Under the pieces are notes generated by a model. It saw only the letters and a program-made list of their open reading frames with translations. It did not search any database and was not told the origin of the DNA. The translations under genes were made by a program, and so were the position numbers. DNA of 64,000 bases from Halopelagius longus (lineage in GTDB: Archaea > Halobacteriota > Halobacteria > Halobacteriales > Haloferacaceae). The stretch spans positions 186,001 through 250,000 of the forward strand of contig NZ_FNKQ01000003.1 of NCBI RefSeq assembly GCF_900100875.1, written 5' to 3'. Positions 1 through 8,636 of the stretch are shown here, in pieces. Numbering within the stretch: position 1 is the stretch's first letter; each line of letters begins with the position of its first letter.

Positions 1-165
1 GCGAAAGTCGACGGCGACGACGTGACGCGCGTCGGCACGGGCATCTGGAAGAACGAGGAGACGGGCGAACTGTTCACCGGCGGCACGTACCGCCCGCAGA
101 CGCCCGGCGGAAAGCAGGTCCGTCGCTCCATCCGCGCGGCGCTCTCGTCGGACGACGACGAGTAA
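1..165 (+). CDS. rpl37ae: 50S ribosomal protein L37Ae (eL43), C-terminal part
   Basis: Open from the window edge, 54 residues then TAA. The segments [13 protein letters not shown] and TPGGKQV followed by RRSIRAAL match the C-terminal half of eL43, a small rRNA-binding protein of the large subunit. In most archaea this half carries the second CxxC pair of a zinc ribbon, between GIW and the F-G-G motif. Here that stretch reads KNEETGELF, so the pair is absent. The N-terminal half is outside the window. It is followed 39 bases later by rpoP, a pairing usual in archaea. Confidence 0.85.
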   Translation, partial: AKVDGDDVTRVGTGIWKNEETGELFTGGTYRPQTPGGKQVRRSIRAALSSDDDE

Positions 166-204
166 CGCGGAAGATACAACACGCTTCACAACTCACGATA
201 CACA

Positions 205-339
205 ATGAGCTACAAGTGCTCTCGCTGTAAGCGCGACGTCGAACTGGACGAGTACGGCGGCGTGCGCTGTCCGTACTGCGGGCACCGCGTCCTCCTGAAG
301 GAGCGCGCGCCCGACGTGAAGGAAGTCCCGGTCGAGTAA
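205..339 (+). CDS. rpoP: DNA-directed RNA polymerase subunit P
   Basis: A 44-residue zinc-ribbon protein with CSRC near residue 5 and CPYC at residues 22-25, the two zinc-binding pairs of archaeal RpoP (eukaryotic Rpb12). It sits in the core of RNA polymerase and helps hold the assembly together. The length is typical and the start is the only ATG in frame after eL43. The gene lies between eL43 and Pcc1 and is probably cotranscribed with them. Confidence 0.93.
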   Translation: MSYKCSRCKRDVELDEYGGVRCPYCGHRVLLKERAPDVKEVPVE

Positions 340-363
340 CTCCTGTCTTTCTCTCTCGACTCG

Positions 364-621
364 ATGGACGGCGCGCACGACGCGACGCTCGAATTTTCCT
401 ACGCCGACGAGCGACGCGCCCGCACCGTCGCCGAGAGCGTTCGCGTCGAAGTCGGCGAGATAGACGACGCGCGGTCGGCCGCGGGCGTCGAACGCGAGGG
501 GAACGTCGTCCGCGTCCGCGTGGACGCCGCGGACCTCGTCGCCCTCCGGGCGGGGACGAACTCGTGGCTCCGCCTCGTCTCCGTCGCGGAGACGGTGGCG
601 GCGGACGCACGAGAACGCTGA
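364..621 (+). CDS. pcc1: KEOPS complex subunit Pcc1
   Basis: An 85-residue alpha/beta protein with the Pcc1 pattern: N-terminal beta strand (ATLEFSY), a helix rich in Ala/Val, and the central motif VDAADLVALRAGTNSWLRLV. Pcc1 dimerises and bridges Kae1 subunits in KEOPS, which makes the t6A modification on tRNAs reading ANN codons. It begins 24 bases after rpoP and is likely in the same transcript. The length fits the family. Confidence is high from the AGTNSWLRL helix region. Confidence 0.85.
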   Translation: MDGAHDATLEFSYADERRARTVAESVRVEVGEIDDARSAAGVEREGNVVRVRVDAADLVALRAGTNSWLRLVSVAETVAADARER

Positions 622-705
622 CTCGGAGGCGCAGGAGGCGTCCCGGCGTCCCACTCGGCGGGCGGAATACGGGCCTTTTTCAGTCAGCATCCCGTCGGCC
701 CGAGT

Positions 706-1095
706 ATGCAGGGTAATCTGCCGCCGGAAGCACAGGAGAAGCTCGAGGAACTGCAGGACCTCCAGGAGACCGCACAGCAGGTCGCCGCGCAGAAACAGCA
801 GGCCGAGTCCACGCTCACCGAGTCCAAGACGGCGCTCGAAACGCTCGAAGACGTCGACGAGGACACCGTCATGTACCGAGAGATCGGCGAACTGCTCGTC
901 GAGACGGAGTACGACGAGGCGTACGACGACCTCGAAGAGAAGGTCGACACCCTCGAGATTCGCGTCGAGCAGCTTCAGAAGCAGGAAGAGCGCGTCCAAG
1001 AGCAGTTCGAGGACCTCCAGAGCGAACTCCAGCAGATGCTGCAGGGCGGCGCGGGCGGCGGCCCGATGGGCCCCGGCGGCGCAGGCGGCGCGTAA
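706..1095 (+). CDS. pfdB: Prefoldin subunit beta
   Basis: 129 residues: two long heptad-patterned helices (about 5-50 and 70-115) joined by a beta hairpin around [12 protein letters not shown], the classic prefoldin beta coiled-coil layout. The C-terminus is a Gly/Met-rich tail. Prefoldin beta forms a jellyfish-shaped hexamer with the alpha subunit and hands unfolded proteins to the thermosome. The ATG is followed by QGNLPPEAQ, the normal start. It is separated by only 6 bases from the DUF3194 gene. Confidence 0.95.
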   Translation: MQGNLPPEAQEKLEELQDLQETAQQVAAQKQQAESTLTESKTALETLEDVDEDTVMYREIGELLVETEYDEAYDDLEEKVDTLEIRVEQLQKQEERVQEQFEDLQSELQQMLQGGAGGGPMGPGGAGGA

Positions 1096-1101
1096 GCGAC
1101 G

Positions 1102-1359
1102 ATGCCGTCCGACGAAGAGGTCGTGGAGACGGCCGCCGAGGCCGCGGAGGGCGTCATCTTCGCGCGCTACAAGCAGTCCGAGGTCACCGACTTCGACGTG
1201 ACGGTGACGTTCGAGGACGGCGTTCTCGACGTGGACGTGTACGTCAACGCCCCCGAGGACGCCGACGCCGACGCCGACGAGGTGGCCGACGAAGCCGCAC
1301 TCGCGGCGCAGGACGCCGTGGACGAACTGTTCGGCGAAACCGACGCGGCCGAGTCGTAG
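1102..1359 (+). CDS. DUF3194 family protein
   Basis: 85 residues, very acidic. The pattern is an N-terminal helix (EEVVETAAEAAEGVIF), two beta strands around FDVTVTFEDGVLDVDVYV, then a C-terminal helix. This matches DUF3194, an archaeal family repeatedly encoded directly after prefoldin beta. No enzyme motif is visible and the function is unknown. Position suggests a link to protein folding or translation. A short ADADADAD run at residues 53-60 reflects a GCCGAC tandem repeat in the DNA. Confidence 0.8.
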   Translation: MPSDEEVVETAAEAAEGVIFARYKQSEVTDFDVTVTFEDGVLDVDVYVNAPEDADADADEVADEAALAAQDAVDELFGETDAAES

Positions 1360-1378
1360 CGGTCAGCGCGAAACGCAC

Positions 1379-1383
1379 TTTTT
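1379..1383 (+). terminator. Oligo-T terminator candidate
   Basis: A TTTTT run lies 20 bases after the DUF3194 stop, in otherwise GC-rich sequence. Archaeal RNA polymerase ends transcription at short T runs, so this may close the eL43-to-DUF3194 unit. No hairpin is seen. The evidence is position and composition only. Confidence 0.4.
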
Positions 1384-1412
1384 GACGACACCCGCTCGTT
1401 CGTGAGAAATCG

Positions 1413-1419
1413 TTATATT
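1413..1419 (+). promoter_or_regulatory. TATA box of the zinc-finger gene
   Basis: TTATATT lies 23-29 bases before the ATG at 1442, the spacing expected for a leaderless haloarchaeal transcript. A second AT-rich block (CTATAT) follows closer to the start but is too near to act as the TATA box. Confidence 0.55.
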
Positions 1420-1441
1420 CCTGTGTGCTATATGGTGCCAT

Positions 1442-1642
1442 ATGGCAACCAGAAACCGAGGCGGTGGGACGCCGCTGGAGCGGCTTCGAACGCACTACGA
1501 ACGGACGCGGTCGCGGTGTACGGCCTGCGGATACGTGGACGAAGACTGCGAGTGGACGGCGACGACGACGGGCCGCCGGGTGACCTACGAGCACGTCTGC
1601 CCGAGTTGCGGAACCGTCGATACCGCGGAGATACGCCTGTAA
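1442..1642 (+). CDS. Small zinc-finger protein (HVO_0649-like)
   Basis: 66 residues with two CxxC pairs, CTACG near residue 26 and CPSCG near residue 54, separated by a Trp-containing beta hairpin. This is a treble-clef or zinc-ribbon micro-protein of the type common in haloarchaea. A role in nucleic-acid or protein binding is inferred from the fold only. The start is chosen because the TATA box sits about 27 bases upstream. A longer overlapping frame from 1402 lacks the cysteine pattern. Confidence 0.7.
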   Translation: MATRNRGGGTPLERLRTHYERTRSRCTACGYVDEDCEWTATTTGRRVTYEHVCPSCGTVDTAEIRL

Positions 1643-1685
1643 GGCGGAGTTGAAAGCGGCGTTCGAAGGAGTTCGAGGGAAGCCG

Positions 1686-3599
1686 CTACGCGAACAGGAA
1701 GATGAGGACGCTGACGGCCATCGCCGCGAGGATGACCGAGGCGGCGAACGCGCCGCCCATCGAGACGACGGCGTTCGCGTGACTGGCGAGCGTCTCCGTG
1801 CGGTCGTTCCCGAAGACGGTCACCTCGGCGAGTTCGACCGCAACCCCGGCCTCGACGGGTTCGCAGTCCGCCTCGGCCTCCTCTACGAGGTCCGCGACGA
1901 GCGTCCGGAGTTCGTCCCAGTCTATCGCCGCACCGACCTGATTGTCGGCTTTGACGGTGTTGACGATGTGGGTGTCAGTCGTCATCACCTCCGCCACGTC
2001 GGCGGGGGCGTCCTCGCCCTCGGTGAGGTCCGAGAGCAGTTCGTCGCGGAGTCCCGGTTCCATGTTGTTGCCGTCCACGAGGACGTACGCCGTCGTCTGC
2101 CCGTTCACCTCGGTGACGGAGACGCGGATGCCGAGGGGGCCGATTCCCTCCATCGGCGTCCAGTTCGTCCGGTGCCACGCGACGCCTAGAGAGACGTCGC
2201 CGCGGTCGGCCTCGCGCAGTTCCTCGCCCGCCAGTCCCGCGGCGGTTATCATGTCGAAGGAGCGCTTCGACCCGGGCGTGACGTGCCCCAAGTCCGGGCC
2301 GTCGAGGCCGTTGTTGGAGTTGTGCGCGTCCACGAGGAGCACGTCGTCTAACCCCTTGGTCCGCGCCTCCGCCGCCGCCGAGAGGCCGACGGCGTACTCC
2401 ACGTCGTCGGCGAAGCCCGGCGCGTACGTCGACACCAGCAAGGCGTCGTCGCCGAACCCCTGCCCGAGCATCTTCGCCTCGCCGGACTCCGTGCGGACGC
2501 TCTCGGTCGCTTCGGTGCCGTACTCGATGCTCCGGTAGGCGTCCTCGGCGGTGTCGAGGATGGTGTCCACCTCGCGTTCGGTGACGAGGTTGAAGTCGTG
2601 ACCCGCGGTGGCGTGCGGCGGGAACGCCAGTCCCTCCGAACGCCGGGCGACGCGTTCGGGGAAGTTGCCGCCGCCGATTTCGCCCATCGGCCCGGGGTGG
2701 ATCATCGGCAGGACGAACCGCGCCTTCTCGGAGCCGCCGGGTTCGCGGAACGACAGGACCGTGACGGGCACGACGGCCTCCTCGCCCAGTTTCTCGAAGA
2801 ACGTCTCCAGTTCCCGGGAGCCCTCGGCGACGTGGCCGATGAACCCGCCGAGGAAATCGAGCATGGAGACGCCGAGGCTCCGCCGCCACGGTCGGTCCAC
2901 GACGACGATGAAGCCGTAGACGAAGGCGGCGTACACCGAACACATCACGCCGAGGATGAGGAAGTGGTCCGGCGAGAGCGCAGAGAGCGCGGCGGGGGCG
3001 TGGTCCGCCCGGGAGAGGTACGGCGTCAGGTACGCGCTGAGGAGCGACCCGCCGAACGAGAGATACCGGAGGGTTCCGCTGTAGACGAACAGGAGCACCG
3101 CCGCCGTCAGCGTCTGGATGCTCGCCGGCACCGCCGCGACGAGAATCGACAGTTGCGAGACGGCCATGATGACGAGTAACCGGAAGGCGAACACCGACGC
3201 GAGGGCGACGACGAGGGCGTCGAAGACGAACCGCTGGTCGAGGGGGGTGAACACGGAGACGATGGCGGCGATAGTGACGATGGCGACCATTATCACCTCC
3301 GAGACGAGGGCGAGAAGCGACGACCGGTTCGGCGTCAGTTTCCCGCCGACGAACCGGTCGACGCCGGTCGTGCCGAACACCGCGACGATGGTCGGAACGC
3401 CGATGAAGAAGATTCCCTCCCACGCGTCCTTCCCGAGGAAGAACAGGCCGCGCCACGTCCGAACCGCCTCGCCCGTGTCGAACGCGGCGACGCCGGCCAT
3501 CGCCGCAAGAAGGAGGGCGAACCCGAGGCTGGCGTACCAACTCGGGGCGCGGAAGATGAACCGCGACAGTCCCGCGAGGTCACTTTGAGTCGCCGTCAT
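1686..3599 (-). CDS. DUF2070 family membrane protein
   Basis: 637 residues. The first 250 or so contain about seven hydrophobic helices. The rest is soluble except for a last membrane helix at the extreme C-terminus (AFAASVILAAMAVSVLIFLF). The soluble part has conserved-looking motifs PMIHPGPMGEIGGGNFPE and VDAHNSNNG, with His and Asp residues that could bind metal. This layout matches archaeal DUF2070, whose biochemical role is unknown. The gene converges on the zinc-finger gene. It starts 95 bases before the minus-strand stretch leading to guaA. Confidence 0.85.
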   Translation of the reverse strand: MTATQSDLAGLSRFIFRAPSWYASLGFALLLAAMAGVAAFDTGEAVRTWRGLFFLGKDAWEGIFFIGVPTIVAVFGTTGVDRFVGGKLTPNRSSLLALVSEVIMVAIVTIAAIVSVFTPLDQRFVFDALVVALASVFAFRLLVIMAVSQLSILVAAVPASIQTLTAAVLLFVYSGTLRYLSFGGSLLSAYLTPYLSRADHAPAALSALSPDHFLILGVMCSVYAAFVYGFIVVVDRPWRRSLGVSMLDFLGGFIGHVAEGSRELETFFEKLGEEAVVPVTVLSFREPGGSEKARFVLPMIHPGPMGEIGGGNFPERVARRSEGLAFPPHATAGHDFNLVTEREVDTILDTAEDAYRSIEYGTEATESVRTESGEAKMLGQGFGDDALLVSTYAPGFADDVEYAVGLSAAAEARTKGLDDVLLVDAHNSNNGLDGPDLGHVTPGSKRSFDMITAAGLAGEELREADRGDVSLGVAWHRTNWTPMEGIGPLGIRVSVTEVNGQTTAYVLVDGNNMEPGLRDELLSDLTEGEDAPADVAEVMTTDTHIVNTVKADNQVGAAIDWDELRTLVADLVEEAEADCEPVEAGVAVELAEVTVFGNDRTETLASHANAVVSMGGAFAASVILAAMAVSVLIFLFA

Positions 3600-3638
3600 G
3601 CTGAGACGTTCACGTCTTCCGTACTAAAACTCGTGCGA

Positions 3639-4190
3639 CTACTGTTCGCAGATGGCGAGGAAGTTCTCGAACACTTCTCGGCCCTCCTCGGTGTGGGCGA
3701 CTTCGGGGTGCCACTGGACGCCGTACAGGTCGCGGTCGGTGTCGCTCATCGATTCGATGCCGCAGACGTCGCTCGTTCCGGTGTGGACGAACCCCTCGGG
3801 GAGTTCCTTCACCTCGTCGGCGTGACTCGCCCAGACGCGCGTCTCCGGCGAGAGCGACCCCACGAGGGGGTCCTCGTCGTCGAGGATTTCGACGTTGACG
3901 TCCGCGTACCCGCCGTAGTCGCCGGATCCGACCGCACCGTCGAGTTCGGCGGCGAGAATCTGCATGCCGAGGCAGATGCCGAGGACGGGAACGTCGAGTT
4001 GGAGGTACTCCGCGCAGTTGCCGATGCGGTCCATGTCGGGGCCCCCCGAGAGGACGATGCCGTCGGCGTCTATCTCCGCGGCGGGGGTGTCGTTGTCGAG
4101 GAGTTCGACGTCCACCCCGAGATCGCGGAGCGCCCTGTGTTCGAGGTGGGTGAACTGGCCGTGGTTGTCGATGACGACGATGCGGGTCAT
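3639..4190 (-). CDS. guaAA: GMP synthase (glutamine-hydrolysing) subunit A
   Basis: 183 residues forming a class I glutamine amidotransferase. The nucleophile Cys lies in GICLGMQIL near residue 78, and the catalytic His/Glu in QWHPEVAHTEEG near residue 165. The family releases ammonia from glutamine for the separate synthetase subunit, which turns XMP into GMP. Archaea commonly encode the two halves as separate genes and the partner is not in this window. The ATG at 4190 (MTRIVVIDNHGQF) is chosen over a longer frame because the extension is Arg-rich and unlike the family. Confidence 0.93.
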   Translation of the reverse strand: MTRIVVIDNHGQFTHLEHRALRDLGVDVELLDNDTPAAEIDADGIVLSGGPDMDRIGNCAEYLQLDVPVLGICLGMQILAAELDGAVGSGDYGGYADVNVEILDDEDPLVGSLSPETRVWASHADEVKELPEGFVHTGTSDVCGIESMSDTDRDLYGVQWHPEVAHTEEGREVFENFLAICEQ

Positions 4191-4330
4191 CAGTTGCGCA
4201 CCGCTAGTCGGGACGCGGACAAAAAGCGTCCGAAACGTCTCGGCGGGGAGACGACGCCGATGTCGGCCGATTCGGCGGTGTTCTGCGGGAAACCCGACAG
4301 GTAAAGGGCTCCGCCCTCCTGCGTGGGGAC

Positions 4331-5380
4331 GTGGACACACCCGGCGTCGCAACGTACACGCGCCTCCGACCGGCGGCGCGGGCGGCCATCGGCCTCGCAC
4401 TCGCCGTCGTCGTCCTCGCGGTGTTCGTCTGGTTCACCGGGGGCGTCGCCGTGCTTCGGGCCATCTCGCGGGCGGACCCCGGCCTCGTCGCCGTCGGAAG
4501 CGGCGCGGGCGTGGCGGCGATTCTCTCGTGGGGGGAGGCCCTCCGGCGCGCCCTCGGCGGGACGAGACCCATCGGCGGCCTGAAGTACCGCCTCACCTAC
4601 CTCTCGGGCGACTTCGCCCGGCAGGTGCTTCCGATGGGACGCCTGAGCGGGTCGGCGATAATCGCGTACGCGGTGAGCAGGCCGTTCGACTACGAGTACG
4701 AGGAGGGACTCGCCGCGGTGACCGTCACCGACCTGTTGAACCTCGTCTCCGCCATCTCTCTCTCGACGCTCGGCCTCGCCACCGTGTTCCTCCGCGCGGA
4801 CGTGGGCGACGTGCGGACGTTCCTCGGCGGTCTGACCGGCGCACTCGTCGTCGCCGTCGGCGTCGTCGCGTTGGTGACCCGGCGGCGACGCGTCGTCGAA
4901 CGCGCCGTCACAGCGGTTTCCGGCGGCATCCACCGCGGGGCGGCGCGCCTCGGCGTCGAGTCCGTCGCCGCCGCCTTCGAACCGGAGTCGATGCGCTACC
5001 GCGTCGAGAGCTACTTCGGCGCGTTGGACGCCGTCGCCGGAGACAGGCGGCGCGTCGTGGCGACGGCGTCGTTCGTCGCCGTCGGGTGGATGGCGTTCGC
5101 CGCGTCGCTGACGGCGGCGGCGGCGGCGTTGGGCGTCGGCGTCCCGTTCGCGGCGGCGTTGTTCGTCGCGCCCGCCGCCGGCCTCGTCGGGTGGTCGCCG
5201 CTTCCCGGCGGGGCCGGCGGCGTCGAAGTGGCCGTCACCGCCGGGTTGGTCGCCGTCGCGGGCGTCTCCGTCGAATCCGGCGCGGCCGTCGCACTCCTCT
5301 ATCGCGTCTGCAGTTACTGGGTCGTCGTCGCCGTCGACGCCCTCGCGACGGGGCTGCTGACGGCCATCGAGGCGAACTGA
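4331..5380 (+). CDS. Flippase-like integral membrane protein (UPF0104/LPG synthase TM family)
   Basis: 349 residues with about eight hydrophobic segments from residue 15 to the end. It carries the patterns PMGRLSGSAIIAYAV and GWSPLPGGAGGVEVAV that mark the lysylphosphatidylglycerol-synthase TM-region/UPF0104 superfamily. Related proteins move lipids or lipid-linked sugars across membranes; the substrate here is not known. GTG start. The stop lies 6 bases from the stop of the convergent VOC gene. Confidence 0.75.
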   Translation: MDTPGVATYTRLRPAARAAIGLALAVVVLAVFVWFTGGVAVLRAISRADPGLVAVGSGAGVAAILSWGEALRRALGGTRPIGGLKYRLTYLSGDFARQVLPMGRLSGSAIIAYAVSRPFDYEYEEGLAAVTVTDLLNLVSAISLSTLGLATVFLRADVGDVRTFLGGLTGALVVAVGVVALVTRRRRVVERAVTAVSGGIHRGAARLGVESVAAAFEPESMRYRVESYFGALDAVAGDRRRVVATASFVAVGWMAFAASLTAAAAALGVGVPFAAALFVAPAAGLVGWSPLPGGAGGVEVAVTAGLVAVAGVSVESGAAVALLYRVCSYWVVVAVDALATGLLTAIEAN

Positions 5381-5386
5381 GCCGAC

Positions 5387-5872
5387 TCAGAGCGACTGCG
5401 GGTCGAACCGCCGGTTCTCGCCGTCCCACTCCGTCCTGTCGTTGTCCTCGCGGGTGTCGAGGTACACCTCCACGCCGTTTCCGTCCGGGTCCTCGAAGTA
5501 CAGCGCTTTGCTGATGCGGTGGTCCACGGGGGCGAACTCGACGCCGCGGTCGGAGAGGCGTTCGGCGGTCAGGCGGAGGGCCTCGGCGGACGGCACCTCG
5601 AACGCGGCGTGGTAGAGGCCGACGCCCATCCCCGGCCCGGACGCATCCGGACCGACCGCTTGGAGGGCGACGTCGTGGTGGTGGTCGCCGAAGGAGAGGA
5701 AGGCGTAGTTCGCGTAGCGTTCGGCGACGGAGAGGCCGACGACGTCGCGGTAGAACTCGACGGCGCGGTCCACGTCGCGGACTTTGAGGTGGACGTGCCC
5801 GAGTTCCGATGGGACGGCGTCGGCGGGCGTCTCGTCGCCGGGCGTCTCGTCGGCGGACGCGTCGTCGTTCAT
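5387..5872 (-). CDS. VOC family (glyoxalase/extradiol-dioxygenase-like) protein
   Basis: 161 residues. After an acidic 20-residue N-terminus come two beta-alpha-beta-beta-beta units: GHVHLKVRDVDRAVEFYRD and LYHAAFEVPSAEAL. His in GHVHLKV, His in LYHAAFEV and Glu in NGVEVYLD sit where the family binds a divalent metal. The family includes glyoxalases, dioxygenases and resistance proteins. Catechol-2,3-dioxygenase-like is the nearest impression, but the substrate is unknown. Confidence 0.8.
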   Translation of the reverse strand: MNDDASADETPGDETPADAVPSELGHVHLKVRDVDRAVEFYRDVVGLSVAERYANYAFLSFGDHHHDVALQAVGPDASGPGMGVGLYHAAFEVPSAEALRLTAERLSDRGVEFAPVDHRISKALYFEDPDGNGVEVYLDTREDNDRTEWDGENRRFDPQSL

Positions 5873-5942
5873 ACGGCGGGTACGCGTTCGACCGCAAAGA
5901 CGTTCACCCCTCCGAACGGGCGTTCGACGCCCGTACCCGAGG

Positions 5943-6476
5943 CTACTCCCCGCCGAATCTGTCCGCGGCCGACTGGAAGCCGAACTCCGCCTGTTCCTTC
6001 GACCGGCGTTCCTCCCGCGCGGCGAACGCCTCCGGGTCCGGCGAGGCGTCGTCGTCGATGCGGGCGAACGACTTGTGGACCTTCGTGTGACACCACCGAC
6101 AGAGCGCGACGGTTATCTCGTGGCTCGGTTCGTCGGCGTCGGCGTCGCTACTGCCGCCGTACGACAGGTGGTGTTCCTCCAAGAGCGGTCTGCTGTCGGA
6201 CTCGTGGGCCATGCGCACCTCTTCGAGTCCGCACCGGACGCACTCGCGCCCGTCGGTGGTCGAACGGTAGTGCGGGCAGTCGCGCCACTCGCAGTCCTCG
6301 TCGGCGACGAGGCACTCGTAGTCGTCTGCGCGTCGCGCGGCGGCGAACTCCGGGTCGTCGCCCGCCCTGTCGAGTGCGAACCGGCACCGGCCGTCGCCGG
6401 TGAGGTGGTCGCACGCGCCCGCGTGGTCGTACGGGTCGTCCACCCCCACGGGCGTCCCGGTCGGCGTCTCCTCCAT
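5943..6476 (-). CDS. Cys/His-rich HNH-like protein (DUF7097-like)
   Basis: 177 residues starting METPTG-like (MEETPTGTPVGVDDPYDH). The N-terminal half has scattered Cys residues (GACDHLTGDGRC, YECLVADEDCEWRDCPHY, ECVRCGLEE). The C-terminal half contains EEHHLSYG and ITVALCRWCHTKVH, which resembles the HNH nuclease pattern of paired Cys and His around a catalytic His. This suggests a zinc-stabilised HNH-type fold, possibly DNA acting; activity is unproven. The ATG at 6476 is preferred because upstream frame residues overlap the divergent DUF192 promoter. Confidence 0.65.
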   Translation of the reverse strand: MEETPTGTPVGVDDPYDHAGACDHLTGDGRCRFALDRAGDDPEFAAARRADDYECLVADEDCEWRDCPHYRSTTDGRECVRCGLEEVRMAHESDSRPLLEEHHLSYGGSSDADADEPSHEITVALCRWCHTKVHKSFARIDDDASPDPEAFAAREERRSKEQAEFGFQSAADRFGGE

Positions 6477-6626
6477 GTCCGTCGCTTCGGACCCCGGAGG
6501 CCTTCGTTCTTCCGTCGCGAGGCGGACGGTGCGGGCGTCCGGTAGGACTCGACGCGGCCGTACGAGCAGTTCGCCGACACGTACCCGACCTGAACTGTTT
6601 TGTAGGACGACCGCAGAAGGCAACGC

Positions 6627-6971
6627 GTGCAGGTCGAACACCTCCGCGACGGGAACAGACGAACGCTGGCCACGGACGTCGAAGTGGCCGACTCCTTCCT
6701 CACGAAAGCCCGCGGGCTGATGTTCCGCCGGGACGTGCCCGACGACTACGCCTTGGTCTTCCCCTTCGACGACACCGACAGGCGAAGCCTCCACATGGTG
6801 TTCGTCCCGTTCCCCATCGACGCCCTCTGGCTCTGCGGGGGCGAGGTCAAGAAGAAGAAGCGACTCTCGGCGTGGACGGGCATCGGGTTCGGCGTCGCCG
6901 ACACCATCGTCGAACTCCCCGCGGGGGCGGCCGACGACGTGGACGTGGGCGATACGGTTCGCATCGAGTGA
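6627..6971 (+). CDS. DUF192 family protein
   Basis: 114 residues with the DUF192 core: a helix with SFLTKARGLMFRRD, then VFPFDDTDRRSLHMVFVPFPIDALWL, and a C-terminal strand ending TVRIE. The family is a small beta barrel found in archaea and bacteria, with no firmly established function. GTG start. A T-rich box (CTGTTTTGTA near 6594) lies about 30 bases upstream. The lysine cluster KKKK near residue 76 is unusual for a halophilic protein. Confidence 0.85.
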   Translation: MQVEHLRDGNRRTLATDVEVADSFLTKARGLMFRRDVPDDYALVFPFDDTDRRSLHMVFVPFPIDALWLCGGEVKKKKRLSAWTGIGFGVADTIVELPAGAADDVDVGDTVRIE

Positions 6972-7032
6972 CGCTCGAACCGGACGGCACTCCGACGCGA
7001 ACCCGACGGACAAAATCTGTCGAGAGGGTTCG

Positions 7033-7039
7033 TTTTAAG
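7033..7039 (+). promoter_or_regulatory. TATA box of the leuA-type gene
   Basis: TTTTAAG, a near-consensus haloarchaeal TATA element. It is about 31 bases before the ATG at 7070 and 38 before the GTG at 7077. Transcription should therefore begin only a few bases before these starts. Confidence 0.55.
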
Positions 7040-7076
7040 TACGTCCGCGGCAACGGAGTGTGTGAGCACATGACTC

Positions 7077-8636
7077 GTGGTCGATTTATTCGGGGGTAAC
7101 CCCAACAACACCCCTACATCCGTTTTGGATTCAGACGACCGGGTACAGCTTCTAGACACTACTCTGCGCGACGGAGAGCAAGCGCCGGGTATCTCGTTGA
7201 CGCCCGACGAGAAGGCGGACATAGCCCGCGCTCTCGACAGGGCGGACGTCCCGTACATCGAGGCCGGGAGCGCCTGCACCGGCGAGGGCGAACGCGAGAC
7301 CATCCGCAAGGTCACGTCGCTCGGACTCGACGCGACGGTGACGAGTTTCGCCCGCGGCGTCAAGCGGGACGTCGACCTCGCACTCGACTGCGACGTGGAC
7401 GGGGTGACCATCGTGGTCCCCGGAAGCGACAAGCACATCGAGCGAAAGGTCGGCACGACGCACGACGAGGTGGTCGAAGACACCGAGGAACTCGTCGCCT
7501 ACGCGAAGGACCACGGCCTCTGGGTCGAGGTCATCGGCGAGGACGGGTCCCGCGCGGACCTCGATTTCCTCGAACGCCTCATGCGCGCGGCGTACGACGC
7601 GGGCGCGGACCGCCTCTGTTACGCCGACACCGTCGGGCACGCCGGTCCGGAGACGACGTACTCGTACGTCGCTCGCCTCGCGGACATCGGCCCCACGTCC
7701 ACCCACACCCACGACGACTTGGGGCTGGGCATGACGAACGTCTACGCCAGCCTCGCGGCGGGCGCGGACCTCGTTCACGCCACCGTCAACGGCATCGGCG
7801 AACGCGCGGGCAACGTCGCACTCGAAGAGGTCGCCATCGCGCTGTCGCACTGCTACGGCGTCGAGACGGCGAAGCTCGACGAACTGTACGAACTCGCACA
7901 GAAGGTGGCGATGGCGACGGGCGTGCCCCTCCCGCCGAACAAGGCCGTCGTGGGCGAGAACGCCTTCACCCACGAGAGCGGCATCCACACGGACGGCACG
8001 CTGAAGGACGACACGATGTACGAACCGTACCCGCCGGAGACGGTGGGTCGGGAGCGTCGCCTCGTTCTCGGGAAGCACGCCGGCCGCGCGGGCGTCCGCG
8101 CCGCACTCGAAGAACACGGCGTGGACGTGAGCGAGGAGGAACTGGCCGCCGTCGTCGAACGCGTGAAAGCGCTCGGCGACCGGGGCAAGCGCGTCACCGA
8201 CGCGGACCTCCTCGCCATCGCCGAGGACGTGCAGGGCCGCGAACGCGACAGGCGCGTCGAACTGGTGGACCTCACCGCCGCCTCGGGCGGCGGGACGCCA
8301 ACCGCGAGCGTCCGCCTCCGCGTGGACGACGAGGAACGCGTCGCCTCGGGCACGGGAAGCGGACCGGTGGACGCCGCCGTCGAGGCGGTTCGCTCCGCGC
8401 TCGGACCCGACGCCGACGCGCAACTGGACTCCTACCACGTCGACGCCATCACCGGCGGCACGGACGCCGTCGTCACCGTCGAGGTGGAGATGAGTCGCGG
8501 CGACCACTCCGTCACCGTCGCCGCCTCGGACGCGGACATCACCCGCGCCAGCGTGGACGCGATGGTGAACGCCCTCGACCGACTCCTGCAGGCGGAAGCC
8601 GAGGAGTCGAAGCCCGCGCCGCAAGCGGACGACTGA
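7077..8636 (+). CDS. leuA: 2-isopropylmalate/(R)-citramalate synthase family protein
   Basis: 519 residues. The DRE-TIM barrel is marked by LLDTTLRDGEQAPG near residue 25, STHTHDDLGLGMTN near 215, and HATVNGIGERAGN, which supply the metal and 2-oxoacid site. The linker has NAFTHESGIHTDG. The C-terminal 120 residues form the LeuA regulatory dimer domain, so feedback control by Leu or Ile is likely. The family condenses acetyl-CoA with 2-oxoisovalerate (leucine) or pyruvate (isoleucine). The two cannot be told apart safely here, and citramalate synthase is a real alternative. The GTG start gives MVDLFGGN. A 9-codon frame at 7070-7099 overlaps it. Confidence 0.88.
   Translation: MVDLFGGNPNNTPTSVLDSDDRVQLLDTTLRDGEQAPGISLTPDEKADIARALDRADVPYIEAGSACTGEGERETIRKVTSLGLDATVTSFARGVKRDVDLALDCDVDGVTIVVPGSDKHIERKVGTTHDEVVEDTEELVAYAKDHGLWVEVIGEDGSRADLDFLERLMRAAYDAGADRLCYADTVGHAGPETTYSYVARLADIGPTSTHTHDDLGLGMTNVYASLAAGADLVHATVNGIGERAGNVALEEVAIALSHCYGVETAKLDELYELAQKVAMATGVPLPPNKAVVGENAFTHESGIHTDGTLKDDTMYEPYPPETVGRERRLVLGKHAGRAGVRAALEEHGVDVSEEELAAVVERVKALGDRGKRVTDADLLAIAEDVQGRERDRRVELVDLTAASGGGTPTASVRLRVDDEERVASGTGSGPVDAAVEAVRSALGPDADAQLDSYHVDAITGGTDAVVTVEVEMSRGDHSVTVAASDADITRASVDAMVNALDRLLQAEAEESKPAPQADD

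Noticed and set aside
3639-4400. Extended start for the GMP synthase subunit
   Set aside because: The extra 70 residues are Arg/Pro-rich and unlike the family; MTRIVVIDNHG at 4190 is the normal beginning.
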